From the NCBI RefSeq assembly GCF_021533835.1, contig NZ_JAKFYQ010000001.1, forward strand, positions 1,646,079-1,710,078: DNA of 64,000 bases, read 5' to 3'. Under the pieces are notes generated by a model. The model did not search any database. It had not been told where the DNA came from and saw only the letters and a program-made list of their open reading frames with translations. The stretch comes from Synechococcus sp. Nb3U1 (GTDB lineage: Bacteria > Cyanobacteriota > Cyanobacteriia > Thermostichales > Thermostichaceae). The position numbers were made by a program, and so were the translations under genes. This document shows, in pieces, positions 44,603 to 53,271 of this stretch (position 1 is the first letter of the stretch; every line of letters starts with the position of its first letter).

Positions 44603-45661
44603 ATGACCATAGCGGTAGGACGCGTGCGTCAGGAGCGAGGATGGTTCGACATCGTCGACGACTGGCTCAAACGCGACAGATTTGTCTTTATCGGCTGGTC
44701 CGGCCTGTTGCTGTTCCCCTGCGCCTTCTTGGCCTTGGGCGGCTGGCTGACCGGCACCACCTTTGTCACCTCTTGGTACACCCACGGGTTGGCCAGCTCC
44801 TACTTGGAAGGGGCGAACTTTCTGACAGTGGCGGTTTCCTCGCCTGCCGACAGCATGGGGCACAGCCTGTTGCTGTTGTGGGGGCCAGAAGCGCAAGGGG
44901 ACTTCACCCGCTGGTGCCAAATCGGGGGGTTGTGGACGTTTGTTGCCTTGCACGGGGCCTTTGGGTTGATTGGCTTCATGCTGCGGCAGTTTGAGATTGC
45001 TCGCTTGGTGGGGGTACGCCCTTACAACGCCATCGCCTTCAGCGCGCCGATTGCAGTGTTTGTGAGCGTATTTTTGATGTACCCGTTGGGGCAGAGCAGC
45101 TGGTTTTTCGCCCCCAGCTTTGGGGTAGCGGGGATCTTCCGGTTTCTGCTGTTTTTGCAAGGGTTCCACAACTGGACCTTGAACCCGTTCCACATGATGG
45201 GTGTGGCGGGTGTGCTGGGAGGGGCCTTGCTGTGTGCCATTCATGGGGCGACGGTGGAGAACACCTTGTTCCAGGATGGGGAAGGGGCGAACACCTTCCG
45301 GGCGTTTGAGCCGACGCAAGCGGAAGAGACCTATTCGATGGTGACGGCGAACCGGTTTTGGAGCCAGATTTTTGGGATTGCTTTTTCCAACAAGCGGTGG
45401 CTGCACTTTTTCATGTTGTTTGTGCCGGTGACGGGGCTGTGGATGGCCAGCATCGGGATTGTGGGGTTGGCGCTGAACCTGCGGGCGTATGACTTCATCA
45501 GTCAGGAGACGCGGGCGGCGGAGGATCCTGAGTTTGAGACGTTCTACACCAAGAACATTCTCTTGAATGAGGGGATCCGGGCCTGGATGGCGCCGCAAGA
45601 CCAGCCCCATGAGCACTTTGAGTTCCCTGAAGAGGTGCTCCCCCGCGGTAATGCCCTGTAA
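44603..45661 (+). CDS. psbD: photosystem II reaction-centre protein D2
   Basis: The 352-residue protein is a canonical D2: [25 protein letters not shown], five transmembrane helices, [34 protein letters not shown] (carrying P680 and iron ligands) and the C-terminal [13 protein letters not shown]2 pairs with D1 to bind the chlorophylls, pheophytin, QA and the non-heme iron. AGGAG at 44590-44594 sets ATG 44603 as the start; an ATG at 44582 is upstream of that site. Unlike most cyanobacteria, its end does not overlap psbC. Confidence 0.98.
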   Translation: MTIAVGRVRQERGWFDIVDDWLKRDRFVFIGWSGLLLFPCAFLALGGWLTGTTFVTSWYTHGLASSYLEGANFLTVAVSSPADSMGHSLLLLWGPEAQGDFTRWCQIGGLWTFVALHGAFGLIGFMLRQFEIARLVGVRPYNAIAFSAPIAVFVSVFLMYPLGQSSWFFAPSFGVAGIFRFLLFLQGFHNWTLNPFHMMGVAGVLGGALLCAIHGATVENTLFQDGEGANTFRAFEPTQAEETYSMVTANRFWSQIFGIAFSNKRWLHFFMLFVPVTGLWMASIGIVGLALNLRAYDFISQETRAAEDPEFETFYTKNILLNEGIRAWMAPQDQPHEHFEFPEEVLPRGNAL

Positions 45662-45802
45662 TTGGGTGGTGCTTCTGGTGTAAACGCTTGGGTTTTTCTG
45701 GATCCCTTGCATTAGTGTTGAAGATCGGGCGCTTGCTTGTTGGCTTTGATGGGTGAGCGCTCGCCGATAACCAAACCCTTTTGTATTAACTGTCGCAGTT
45801 TT

Positions 45803-45808
45803 GGGAGG
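45803..45808 (+). promoter_or_regulatory. psbC Shine-Dalgarno that sets a GTG start
   Basis: GGGAGG lies nine bases before GTG at 45818 and is the only strong ribosome-binding site near the psbC start. In other cyanobacteria psbC also uses GTG. It decides against TTG 45737 or ATG 45749. Confidence 0.75.
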
Positions 45809-45817
45809 CTGGCCTCA

Positions 45818-47197
45818 GTGACCTCAACGACGTTTAGTTCCGCAGCGATGCAGGATCGTACCCAGGGTGGATTTGCCTGGTGGGCCGGGAATGCTCGCTT
45901 GATCAATCTGTCCGGTCGGCTTTTGGGTGCCCATGTGGCCCATGCTGGCCTGATCGTCTTCTGGGCAGGAGCGATGCTGCTGTTTGAAGTGGCTCACTTC
46001 ACCCCGGATCGGCCCATGTACGAGCAGGGCTTGATCCTGATGCCCCATGTGGCAACCTTAGGCTGGGGCGTTGGCCCTGGCGGCGAAATTGTCAATACGT
46101 TTCCTTTCTTTGTGGTGGGTGTGTTGCACCTGATCTCCAGCGCCGTGCTGGGGTTGGGTGGCATCTATCACGCGGTGCGTGGCCCGGAAACTCTGGAGCA
46201 ATCTTCTCCGTTCTTTGGCTATGACTGGAAAGACAAGAACAAGATGACCACCATCATCGGCATCCACCTGATCCTGCTGGGCTTGGGTGCGTTCCTGTTG
46301 GTGGCTAAAGCCGTCTGGTTCGGTGGCGTTTACGATACCTGGGCTCCCGGCGGTGGCGATGTGCGGGTGATCACCAACCCGACTTTGAACCCGGCGGTGA
46401 TCTTCGGCTATTTGGTCAAATCTCCCTTTGGTGGCGAAGGCTGGATTGTTAGCGTTGACAACATGGAAGACGTGATCGGCGGCCACATCTACCTTGGCAT
46501 CATCTGCATTGCCGGTGGGATCTGGCACATCCTGACCAAGCCCTTCGGCTGGGCTCGTCGCGCCTTCATTTGGTCTGGGGAAGCCTACCTTTCCTACAGC
46601 TTGGCGGCGGTTTCCTTGATGAGCTTCATCGCCACCTGCTTTATTTGGTTCAACAACACCGTTTACCCGAGCGAGTTCTACGGCCCCACCGGCCCGGAAG
46701 CTTCTCAAGCTCAAGCTCTCACCTTCGTGGTACGGGACCAGCGCTTGGGGGCCAACATCAGTCAGGCCCAAGGCCCCACCGGTTTGGGTAAGTACCTGAT
46801 GCGCTCTCCCACGGGTGAGATCATCTTCGGGGGTGAGACCATGCGCTTCTGGGATGTGCGCGCTCCCTGGAAAGAGCCTCTGCTCGGCCCGAACGGCCTT
46901 GACCTGGATAAGCTCAAGAATGATATTCAGCCCTGGCAAGCTCGCCGCGCCGTGGAATACATGACCCATGCTCCACTGGGATCCTTGAACTCCGTGGGCG
47001 GTGTGGCGACCGAGATCAACACCGTGAACTTCACCAGTCCGCGGACTTGGTTGGCGGCTCACAACTTCATTCTGGGCTTCTTGTTCTTTGTCGGTCACCT
47101 CTGGCATGCTGGTCGTGCTCGGGCGGCGGCCGCTGGCTTTGAGAAAGGCTTGGATCGCGAAAGCGAACCAGTCTACAAAATGAAGCCTTTGCGTTAA
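45818..47197 (+). CDS. psbC: photosystem II antenna protein CP43
   Basis: From GTG at 45818 the 459-residue product has the normal CP43 length. [37 protein letters not shown], the large lumenal loop with [17 protein letters not shown], and the C-terminal [28 protein letters not shown] are all conserved. CP43 binds chlorophyll as the inner antenna and its lumenal loop ligates the Mn cluster (Glu and Arg of the [14 protein letters not shown] region). It starts 156 bp after psbD, whereas psbC usually begins inside psbD; transcription is probably still shared. Confidence 0.96.
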   Translation: MTSTTFSSAAMQDRTQGGFAWWAGNARLINLSGRLLGAHVAHAGLIVFWAGAMLLFEVAHFTPDRPMYEQGLILMPHVATLGWGVGPGGEIVNTFPFFVVGVLHLISSAVLGLGGIYHAVRGPETLEQSSPFFGYDWKDKNKMTTIIGIHLILLGLGAFLLVAKAVWFGGVYDTWAPGGGDVRVITNPTLNPAVIFGYLVKSPFGGEGWIVSVDNMEDVIGGHIYLGIICIAGGIWHILTKPFGWARRAFIWSGEAYLSYSLAAVSLMSFIATCFIWFNNTVYPSEFYGPTGPEASQAQALTFVVRDQRLGANISQAQGPTGLGKYLMRSPTGEIIFGGETMRFWDVRAPWKEPLLGPNGLDLDKLKNDIQPWQARRAVEYMTHAPLGSLNSVGGVATEINTVNFTSPRTWLAAHNFILGFLFFVGHLWHAGRARAAAAGFEKGLDRESEPVYKMKPLR

Positions 47198-47314
47198 TTT
47201 GCTCTACTGCTCTGAACAAACATTCGAGTATCTTTAGATCCTTAAGTTTTGACCTTAAGTAAAGATCAGTAGAGCTCAGATCTCAGATCAGAGCTGATTA
47301 AAAAGATCATTTCG

Positions 47315-47335
47315 GCCCCTACGGGGGCTTTTTTT
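47315..47335 (+). terminator. intrinsic terminator of psbDC
   Basis: GCCCC (47315-47319) pairs with GGGGC (47324-47328) over a four-base loop, followed by seven T. It lies 118 bp after psbC. Just upstream, GAGCTCAGATCTCAGATC contains a small CTCAGAT duplication. Confidence 0.85.
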
Positions 47336-47431
47336 ATGGGCTGCTGCCGACAAAGGGATCCCTGGCTGGGGCATTTCGCAGGAGTAGGGGTTGCAGTAGA
47401 CTGAGGAGCGCTATATTTTCTGCGATGGCCC

Positions 47432-48481
47432 ATGCACAAGATCCCAGTTACTGTGATCACCGGATTTTTGGGATCCGGCAAAACCACCCTGATCCGTCAC
47501 CTATTGCGCAACCCTGAGGGCCGTCGTATCGCTGTGATTGTCAATGAGTTTGGCGAGATGGGGATTGATGGTGAGCTGCTACAGGATTGCCAAATCTGCG
47601 AAGAAGGGGGATCCCCAACCGCCCCCGCACCGATTTTGGAACTGGCCAATGGCTGTCTTTGCTGCACGGTACAAGAAGAGTTTTTGCCCACCATGGAGGA
47701 ACTGCTGCAACGACGGGAAGATCTTGACTGTATTGTGATCGAAACCTCTGGCTTAGCACTGCCCAAACCCTTGGTACAGGCCTTCCGCTGGCCTACGCTT
47801 CGCACCGGGGCAACCGTAGATGGAGTGATCACGGTGGTGGATTGTCAGGCCCTAGCCCGGGGGGAATATGTCAGCAATTTGGCGGCTCTAGAAGCCCAAC
47901 GGCAAGTGGATACCAGCCTAGACCATGAAACGCCGATTGAGGAGCTGTTTGAGGATCAGCTGAGTTGTGCGGATCTGGTGTTGTTGACCAAGGTAGATCA
48001 GGTCAGCCCTACCGAACGGTTCCAAGTGGAAAACTGGCTGCGCCAAGAACTACCCACCGGGATCCAGGTGATCCCTTGCCAACAGGGCCAGATTGCGGCG
48101 GCAGTGCTGCTGGGCTTTAGTGCGGCTGTAGAAGACCAGTTAGACCAACGCCCCAGCCATCACGACCACGAAGGAGATCACGACCACGAAGCCTTCGACT
48201 CCCTGCATCTCACCCTGCCCCCGATCTCGGATCCAGGATCTTTAATCGCCCAACTGCGGCAACTGGTAGAAAAAGAATGCTTGTACCGCGTCAAGGGCTT
48301 TGTTGCGGTGACCGACAAATCCATGCGGATGGTGCTACAGGGGGTGGGATCCCGATTCGAAACCTACTACGACCGCCCCTGGCGTACAGACGAGCTGCGG
48401 CAAACTCGCTTGGTGTTGATTGGGCAACATCTTGACCGGAAGTGGATTCAAGCTCAGCTTCAACCCATGCCCACCGGTTGA
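47432..48481 (+). CDS. cobW: CobW/G3E-family GTPase metal chaperone
   Basis: The 349-residue protein has a P-loop GFLGSGKTT (11-19), the zinc/cobalt-binding CxCC motif in NGCLCCTVQ, ETSGLALPKPLV, TKVDQV for guanine recognition, and a His/Asp-rich linker (HHDHEGDHDHE). The C-terminal CobW_C domain follows. The SGLALPKPLVQAFRWP form matches the cobalamin-linked CobW of cyanobacteria rather than YeiR/ZigA, but no cob genes are adjacent. It may deliver Co2+ or Zn2+. ATG at 47432 is clear. Confidence 0.88.
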   Translation: MHKIPVTVITGFLGSGKTTLIRHLLRNPEGRRIAVIVNEFGEMGIDGELLQDCQICEEGGSPTAPAPILELANGCLCCTVQEEFLPTMEELLQRREDLDCIVIETSGLALPKPLVQAFRWPTLRTGATVDGVITVVDCQALARGEYVSNLAALEAQRQVDTSLDHETPIEELFEDQLSCADLVLLTKVDQVSPTERFQVENWLRQELPTGIQVIPCQQGQIAAAVLLGFSAAVEDQLDQRPSHHDHEGDHDHEAFDSLHLTLPPISDPGSLIAQLRQLVEKECLYRVKGFVAVTDKSMRMVLQGVGSRFETYYDRPWRTDELRQTRLVLIGQHLDRKWIQAQLQPMPTG

Positions 48482-48494
48482 GAGATTCATCCCT

Positions 48495-49451
48495 TCAGAG
48501 GTAGGCATCCAGTAACGTAGCCACCGTCGGAAACTGGGAAACCATGCCCAAACTTTCCGGACAAGCTGCCGGATAGACAAAATGTCGATGGTGCAAGCAA
48601 TACTCATCCCATTCCGAAAGCTGTACCCGAAACAAAAAGGCCAATGACCGAAACAAACGCACCGGCAGCGGTACCCGAAAATAGATGGTTTTTTTGTAGT
48701 AGGCACACACCTGCTCCACACATTGATTGAGGGACAAAGGGGGATTGCCGAGCACCCAATCGCCACCTCCAGGCGGATGGGCGACCCAATGGGCCACCAT
48801 CTGGGCAATATCGGCAGCATGGATAAAGTGAAAGCTGGCATCAACCCTCAAAAAGCGGATCAGATCCAACCAGCGGAACACGTCCTTGAGACCGCTGGTG
48901 ATATGGGAGTAAGGATGGTGAGGGCTGCCCCCAAACAACAATGTTGGGTACAGAGTCAGGATACGATCCGGCCAGAAGCAGCTTTCCGGTCGGCGCATCA
49001 ACATCTCGTACTTGCTGCGGATATAGTCGGTTCCAGCCCGTCCTGCTACAGCCAAAGGTTCGAGGGCATGGTTCAGGAGGCTGGCGGTGGAAAAGTAGAT
49101 CACCTGCTGACAGCGATCCGGATCCAGCAAACTCAGCAACTCTAATGTATGGGTGACGTTGACCCCCCAAGCGGCTATGGGATCCCCCCAAGCGGCCGCC
49201 ATGTGAATCAACCCATCCATTTGCCGAAGTAAGGTGGCCTGTTCGCCGATACGCATTAAATCTCCAGGCACCAAGGTAATTGGGGCGGGGAAACGTTCTA
49301 TCGGCAGCCGTAGACGGGTGGGCTCGCGGATCAGCACATACAAATGGTAGGCCGGCTGGGTGGGATGGGCGGGATCCATCTGCTGGGCCAAGCGTTCCAA
49401 AACGTAGTGCCCCAAGCAGCCGCTAGCGCCAGTAAGAAACAGGTTCCGCAA
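48495..49451 (-). CDS. NAD-dependent epimerase/dehydratase (extended SDR)
   Basis: The 318-residue protein has the extended-SDR nucleotide motif GASGCLGHYVLERL and the active-site YIRSK (Tyr-x3-Lys), with the serine in FSTASLLN. Substrates of the family are sugar nucleotides, flavonoids and other ketones; none is deducible here. It starts at TTG 49451 (MRNLFLTGASG) with GGAG eight to ten bases upstream. It ends 13 bp from cobW in convergent orientation. Confidence 0.85.
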   Translation of the reverse strand: MRNLFLTGASGCLGHYVLERLAQQMDPAHPTQPAYHLYVLIREPTRLRLPIERFPAPITLVPGDLMRIGEQATLLRQMDGLIHMAAAWGDPIAAWGVNVTHTLELLSLLDPDRCQQVIYFSTASLLNHALEPLAVAGRAGTDYIRSKYEMLMRRPESCFWPDRILTLYPTLLFGGSPHHPYSHITSGLKDVFRWLDLIRFLRVDASFHFIHAADIAQMVAHWVAHPPGGGDWVLGNPPLSLNQCVEQVCAYYKKTIYFRVPLPVRLFRSLAFLFRVQLSEWDEYCLHHRHFVYPAACPESLGMVSQFPTVATLLDAYL

Positions 49452-49632
49452 AAGGTCTCCGGCCCGCCATCACCAACGGGAACTTGATCAAAAAAGCTTC
49501 TGACTAGTGTATCGTCTTGGTTCCCTTTTGCTGGGCTTGGGAAGATCAGGGATCCCCAGCGGAGTGGGGGAAGACCTGTTCAGGCTATGTGCAGACAAGG
49601 CTGGCAATTGACGGACAAGGATGTAAGCATGG

Positions 49633-50685
49633 TTGCAACCTTGGTTCCCCGCGAAGTTTGTTGTGACGACCTCCTCCTCCTCCCGCCCACGTGCTCTGAA
49701 CCTCTGGCCACCCTTGGCCTTGGTTGTAGGACGGCTGACCCAAGCTCTGCCGGTGCTGCTGTTGATTACGGTGCTCAGCTTTTTGTTGTTGCAGTTGGCC
49801 CCAGGGGACTTTCTGGATCAGTTGCGGGCGGATCCCAATATTAGTCAAGAGTTTATCGCTCAAGAAGAGGCTCGCCTGGGGTTGGATCAGCCCTTGGTCT
49901 GGCAATACCTCATCTGGTTGGGAAACCTGCTGCGGGGAGATTTTGGCCTGAGCTACACCTACCGCATTCCGGTGTTGGGGCTGATCGCCTCCCGCGCTGG
50001 GGCTACCCTGCTGTTGGCGGCTGCCTCCATTTTGCTGACCTGGATGATCGCTGTTCCACTGGGGATCCTGGGAGCCCTGCGGCAAAATACCGCTCTGGAT
50101 CGAGCTCTACAGCTGCTCAGCTACTTGGGACAGGCCATGCCCAGCTTTGTGCTGGCGATTTTGCTACTGATTTTGGCCCAAAATGTGGGTTGGCTACCGG
50201 TGGGAGGCATGACCAGTGTGTACTTCGCTGAGCTGAACCTGGGGGAAAAACTACTGGATTTGGGCCGCCACCTACTGTTGCCGACTTTGGTGCTCAGCAT
50301 CACCAGCTTCGCCGGACTGCAACGGATCACACGCGGTAACTTCTTGGATGTGCTGCGACAGGAATACATTCAGGCGGCACGGGCACGGGGCATTCCCGAA
50401 TGGCGGGTCATCGGTCTACACGCTCTCCGCAATGCCATTAACCCTTTGGTGACCCTTTTGGGCTTTGAGTTTGCCAATCTGCTTAGTGGTTCCTTTATTG
50501 CCGAGTTTTTCTTTAATTGGCCGGGGCTGGGCAAGCTGCTGCTCGAGGCGGTGCAGAGCTTCGATATCAATGTGGTGATGGCAGGGCTTTTGCTGGGGGC
50601 AGTGATGCTAATTCTGGGCAATTTACTGGCAGATCTGTTGTTGCAATGGGTGGATCCCCGTATTCGGCGGGATTCTCTCTTCTGA
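49633..50685 (+). CDS. ABC transporter permease, DppB/OppB type
   Basis: The roughly 340-residue membrane protein begins its conserved part at GRLTQALPVLLLITVLSFLLLQLAPGD, has six hydrophobic segments and the EAA-like loop QAARARGIPEWRVIGLHALRNAINPLVTLLG that contacts the ATPase. These are the inner-membrane subunits of dipeptide/oligopeptide/nickel importers. No DppC, ATPase or binding-protein gene is beside it. The start is unsure: TTG 49633 and GTG 49663 are in frame, while the best-placed Shine-Dalgarno serves an out-of-frame ATG at 49629. Confidence 0.87.
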   Translation: MQPWFPAKFVVTTSSSSRPRALNLWPPLALVVGRLTQALPVLLLITVLSFLLLQLAPGDFLDQLRADPNISQEFIAQEEARLGLDQPLVWQYLIWLGNLLRGDFGLSYTYRIPVLGLIASRAGATLLLAAASILLTWMIAVPLGILGALRQNTALDRALQLLSYLGQAMPSFVLAILLLILAQNVGWLPVGGMTSVYFAELNLGEKLLDLGRHLLLPTLVLSITSFAGLQRITRGNFLDVLRQEYIQAARARGIPEWRVIGLHALRNAINPLVTLLGFEFANLLSGSFIAEFFFNWPGLGKLLLEAVQSFDINVVMAGLLLGAVMLILGNLLADLLLQWVDPRIRRDSLF

Positions 50686-50947
50686 CACTCCCCGCGCCCA
50701 ACAACCGGGGATTCTTGGTTCTAGGAACTCGCTTGCTCTGACAGGACTGCTGCAAGCAGAGTAGAGATGGGTTCTCCCCAAGCGGGGCACGGTTGAGAAT
50801 CTGTTGACACCCATGCTTAGGCTCTGTTGGGTTGCAGCGCTCCAAGCTGTCGTTCTATTTTGCTGGAGTTTAAACTCAACGGAATCTGAACTGTGGTTGG
50901 GTTCGTATCCAACTTGAACTGTCCCCTACTTGAGGAGCTATTTTTCC

Positions 50948-51511
50948 ATGTTGTTCGGTGTCTCTGATGTTCAGCCCCGCCGGGTTTTCAAGCTTTTTTG
51001 TGGTTTGTGCTTGGCGGCTTTGTTATTTCTCAGTGGTTGTGGTAGCAGTAGTAACTCAGGGACTACTCTTCTGCCTCCGCCTCCTGGGGATGTGGTGTCT
51101 ACCGCCGCCTTAACCCTTTCTCCTGATGTTGAGGTGCCTCCTGTAACGGTGCCTAGTGCTGCCAGTGGCAGTGCGGTAGTCACCCTTAACCAAACCGCCC
51201 GTACCCTGAGGGTTCAGGGGAATTTCACCAACCTAACCACCCCTCTTCGTCCCATCGCTGATTTTGGCCCCGGACACATTCACATTGCCCAACCTGCGGC
51301 AGGACAATCCTTCACGCAGGCCACAGGGCCGGTGATTTTTGTCTTGAATATGTTGCCAAATCCGGGGAATCAGTCGGGGAACTTCCAACTGGAAACCAGC
51401 CTCACCCCCGAGCAAGTATCCAGTTTCTTGGCGGGTGCCTACTACATCAACATCCATACCGAAGCCAATCCACCCGGAGAATTGCGTGCCCAGGTAGTTT
51501 TCCCGCTCTAG
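50948..51511 (+). CDS. CHRD-domain lipoprotein
   Basis: The 187-residue protein has a lipoprotein signal peptide with lipobox FLSGC (Cys31), a Gly/Pro/Ser linker and a CHRD domain (PGHIHIAQPAAGQ...GAYYINIHTEANPPGELRAQV). CHRD domains were defined in chordin and occur in secreted bacterial proteins; their ligand is unknown. TGAGGAG lies ten bases before ATG 50948. It is followed by a terminator made from GGGATCCC repeats. The 260 bp upstream have no convincing gene. Confidence 0.87.
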   Translation: MLFGVSDVQPRRVFKLFCGLCLAALLFLSGCGSSSNSGTTLLPPPPGDVVSTAALTLSPDVEVPPVTVPSAASGSAVVTLNQTARTLRVQGNFTNLTTPLRPIADFGPGHIHIAQPAAGQSFTQATGPVIFVLNMLPNPGNQSGNFQLETSLTPEQVSSFLAGAYYINIHTEANPPGELRAQVVFPL

Positions 51512-51541
51512 AAGCTTGAAATGCCAACCGATGGAGGCCAG

Positions 51542-51566
51542 GGATCCCGGCTGGGATCCTTTTTTT
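51542..51566 (+). terminator. terminator formed by two GGGATCC palindromes
   Basis: GGATCCC (51542-51548) pairs with GGGATCC (51553-51559) across a four-base loop, followed by T7 (51560-51566). It is 30 bp after the CHRD stop. Two copies of the genome's iterated palindrome here make a working-looking terminator. Confidence 0.75.
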
Positions 51567-51730
51567 GGGGGAGCCGCGGATGCAACCGGTTGTTGTCAAA
51601 AATCAGCTCCTCCGTCACCAGAAGAGGATCGGATCCCGGAGAAATTGGCTATCCTGTGGATGGTTTTGGCAAATCCTGACCCAAACAGTACCCATGACAA
51701 CCCCAATGCCAGAGCTGGTGGGAGGAAACG

Positions 51731-51868
51731 GTGGCTGACTACAATCGCGGCATCATGAAGTTCAACGGGGCGGATAGCCCAATGGTCATTTTGATCTCGG
51801 CAGCTGTTGTGGCCGGTGTGGTTTCGGCCTTGATCTGGTGGGCTCTACATTTCGCCTATGCTGTTTGA
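51731..51868 (+). CDS. 45-residue single-helix membrane protein, unknown
   Basis: A short frame begins at GTG 51731 with GGAGG six bases upstream (GGAGGAAACG then GTG) and reads MADYNRGIMKFNGADSPMV followed by one strong transmembrane helix (ILISAAVVAGVVSALIWW) and ends ALHFAYAV. An ATG at 51755 is an alternative start. Size and layout resemble the tiny photosynthetic subunits (Psb, Psa, Pet, Ndh), but it matches none that I can recall. It lies directly before mutY, whose possible upstream GTG start overlaps its end. Confidence 0.55.
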   Translation: MADYNRGIMKFNGADSPMVILISAAVVAGVVSALIWWALHFAYAV

Positions 51869-51882
51869 ATGCTGAGCTAGCC

Positions 51883-53013
51883 TTGACCACTGAGTCTCTG
51901 TCCCTTCCCGGTTGGGATCGGAAGCACCTGCTGCGTTTGCAGCGGTCTCTCCAGGATTGGTTCTGTACCCAGGGCCGAGATCTGCCTTGGCGACACACTC
52001 AGGATCCCTATGCCATTTGGGTTTCGGAGGTGATGTTGCAGCAGACGCAAGTGGCGACGGTGATCCCCTATTTCCAGCGTTGGATGCAGGCGTTACCCCG
52101 GATCTCGGACTTGGCGGCTGCGCCCCAACACCAGGTGCTCAAACTTTGGGAAGGAATGGGCTATTACCGGCGGGCCCTGAATCTGCGTAGAGCTGCCCAG
52201 ATCCTAATGCGGGAGCAGAATGGCGAATTTCCTAGGGATCTGAACAGGGTTCTGGCGTTGCCAGGGATTGGGCGCACCACTGCCGGAGGCATCCTCAGCG
52301 CAGCCTTTAATCAACCTGTGCCGATTTTGGATGGCAACGTGAAGCGGGTTTTGGCTCGTCTAGTTGCTTTGCAACACCCTCCTGCCCAGTGTTTGCCCCT
52401 CTTGTGGCAGCTTTCGGAACAAGTATTGGATCCCGTACAGCCGCGGAATTTTAATCAAGCCCTGATGGATTTGGGAGCAACGGTTTGCCGCCCCAAGCAG
52501 CCTCGCTGTGGAGAATGCCCTTGGCAAGCGGATTGCAGCGCCTACAATCGAGGTCAACACCACCAGTTGCCTATGTCTGTGCCCCGTGCTACCCGTCCCC
52601 ACAAGCAAATTGCAGTGGCCATCGTTCTGCGAGGAAAAGAAATCCTCATTGACCAACGACTAGAAACCTCGATGCTGAGCGGATTGTGGGAGTTTCCGGG
52701 GGGGAAAATTGAACCGGGGGAAACGGCGGCTGAATGTGTGGTGCGGGAGGTGAAAGAAGAGATCGGCATCGATATTGAGGTGGTCACGGAGCTGGCCACG
52801 ATTGAACATGCCTATACCCACTTCACCATTACTCTGATTGCCTTTATCTGTCGCTATTTGGGTGGAGAAGCCCAGGCTCTGCAATGTACCGAAGTGCGTT
52901 GGGTTAGTCCAGCAGCGCTGTCGGAGTTTCCCTTTCCGGGGGCCAATCAAAAGTTGTTTCCCTACCTGCATGCCTGGCTAGCCGAACAAAGAGAAACCTG
53001 GGATGCCGAGTAA
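51883..53013 (+). CDS. mutY: adenine DNA glycosylase MutY with C-terminal Nudix-like domain
   Basis: The 376-residue enzyme has the HhH-GPD fold (SEVMLQQTQVATVIPYFQRWM; ALPGIGRTTAGGIL; catalytic Asp in PILDGNVKRVLARL) and the 4Fe-4S ligands in CRPKQPRCGECPWQADC. MutY removes adenine mispaired with 8-oxoguanine. The C-terminal region has an intact Nudix box (GGKIEPGETAAECVVREVKEEIGI), unlike many MutY proteins whose box is degenerate, so it may still hydrolyse nucleotides. Start is TTG 51883 or GTG 51838, the latter overlapping the tiny upstream gene. Confidence 0.93.
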   Translation: MTTESLSLPGWDRKHLLRLQRSLQDWFCTQGRDLPWRHTQDPYAIWVSEVMLQQTQVATVIPYFQRWMQALPRISDLAAAPQHQVLKLWEGMGYYRRALNLRRAAQILMREQNGEFPRDLNRVLALPGIGRTTAGGILSAAFNQPVPILDGNVKRVLARLVALQHPPAQCLPLLWQLSEQVLDPVQPRNFNQALMDLGATVCRPKQPRCGECPWQADCSAYNRGQHHQLPMSVPRATRPHKQIAVAIVLRGKEILIDQRLETSMLSGLWEFPGGKIEPGETAAECVVREVKEEIGIDIEVVTELATIEHAYTHFTITLIAFICRYLGGEAQALQCTEVRWVSPAALSEFPFPGANQKLFPYLHAWLAEQRETWDAE

Positions 53014-53271
53014 AGTCGGATCCCCGAATAGGTTATCTCCGAGCCAGATCGGTCAGTCCAGCGCCCGCTCCGGCCATCTCCAACGGGGATCAGTCGAACA
53101 TCCCAGTCCCACAAGCAGGGAACACAAGCACTGTTGCAATAAGTTCACGAGAAGGCTGTAAGGTAGTTGATATGTTAGTTGTATACTAATTGATCCATTT
53201 GGTATCTGCTGCGTGGTTTTCCCGTTGCCTAGCTTACAGTTTTCTTAACCAAATTTTCTTTTTTCTCTCTT

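Noticed and set aside
44588-45712. Long open frame on the minus strand opposite psbD
   Set aside because: It is a shadow of psbD; composition is Pro/His/Gln-rich and no start signal is present.
46058-47107. Long open frame opposite psbC
   Set aside because: Shadow of a highly conserved gene read in the antisense frame.
48160-48205. His/Asp repeats in cobW as possible sequence duplication
   Set aside because: His-rich linkers are usual in CobW/G3E GTPases and need no special explanation.
50890-50925. tRNA-like T-arm GTTGGGTTCGTATCCAAC
   Set aside because: The stem and loop lengths are off and no acceptor, D or anticodon arms can be formed around it.
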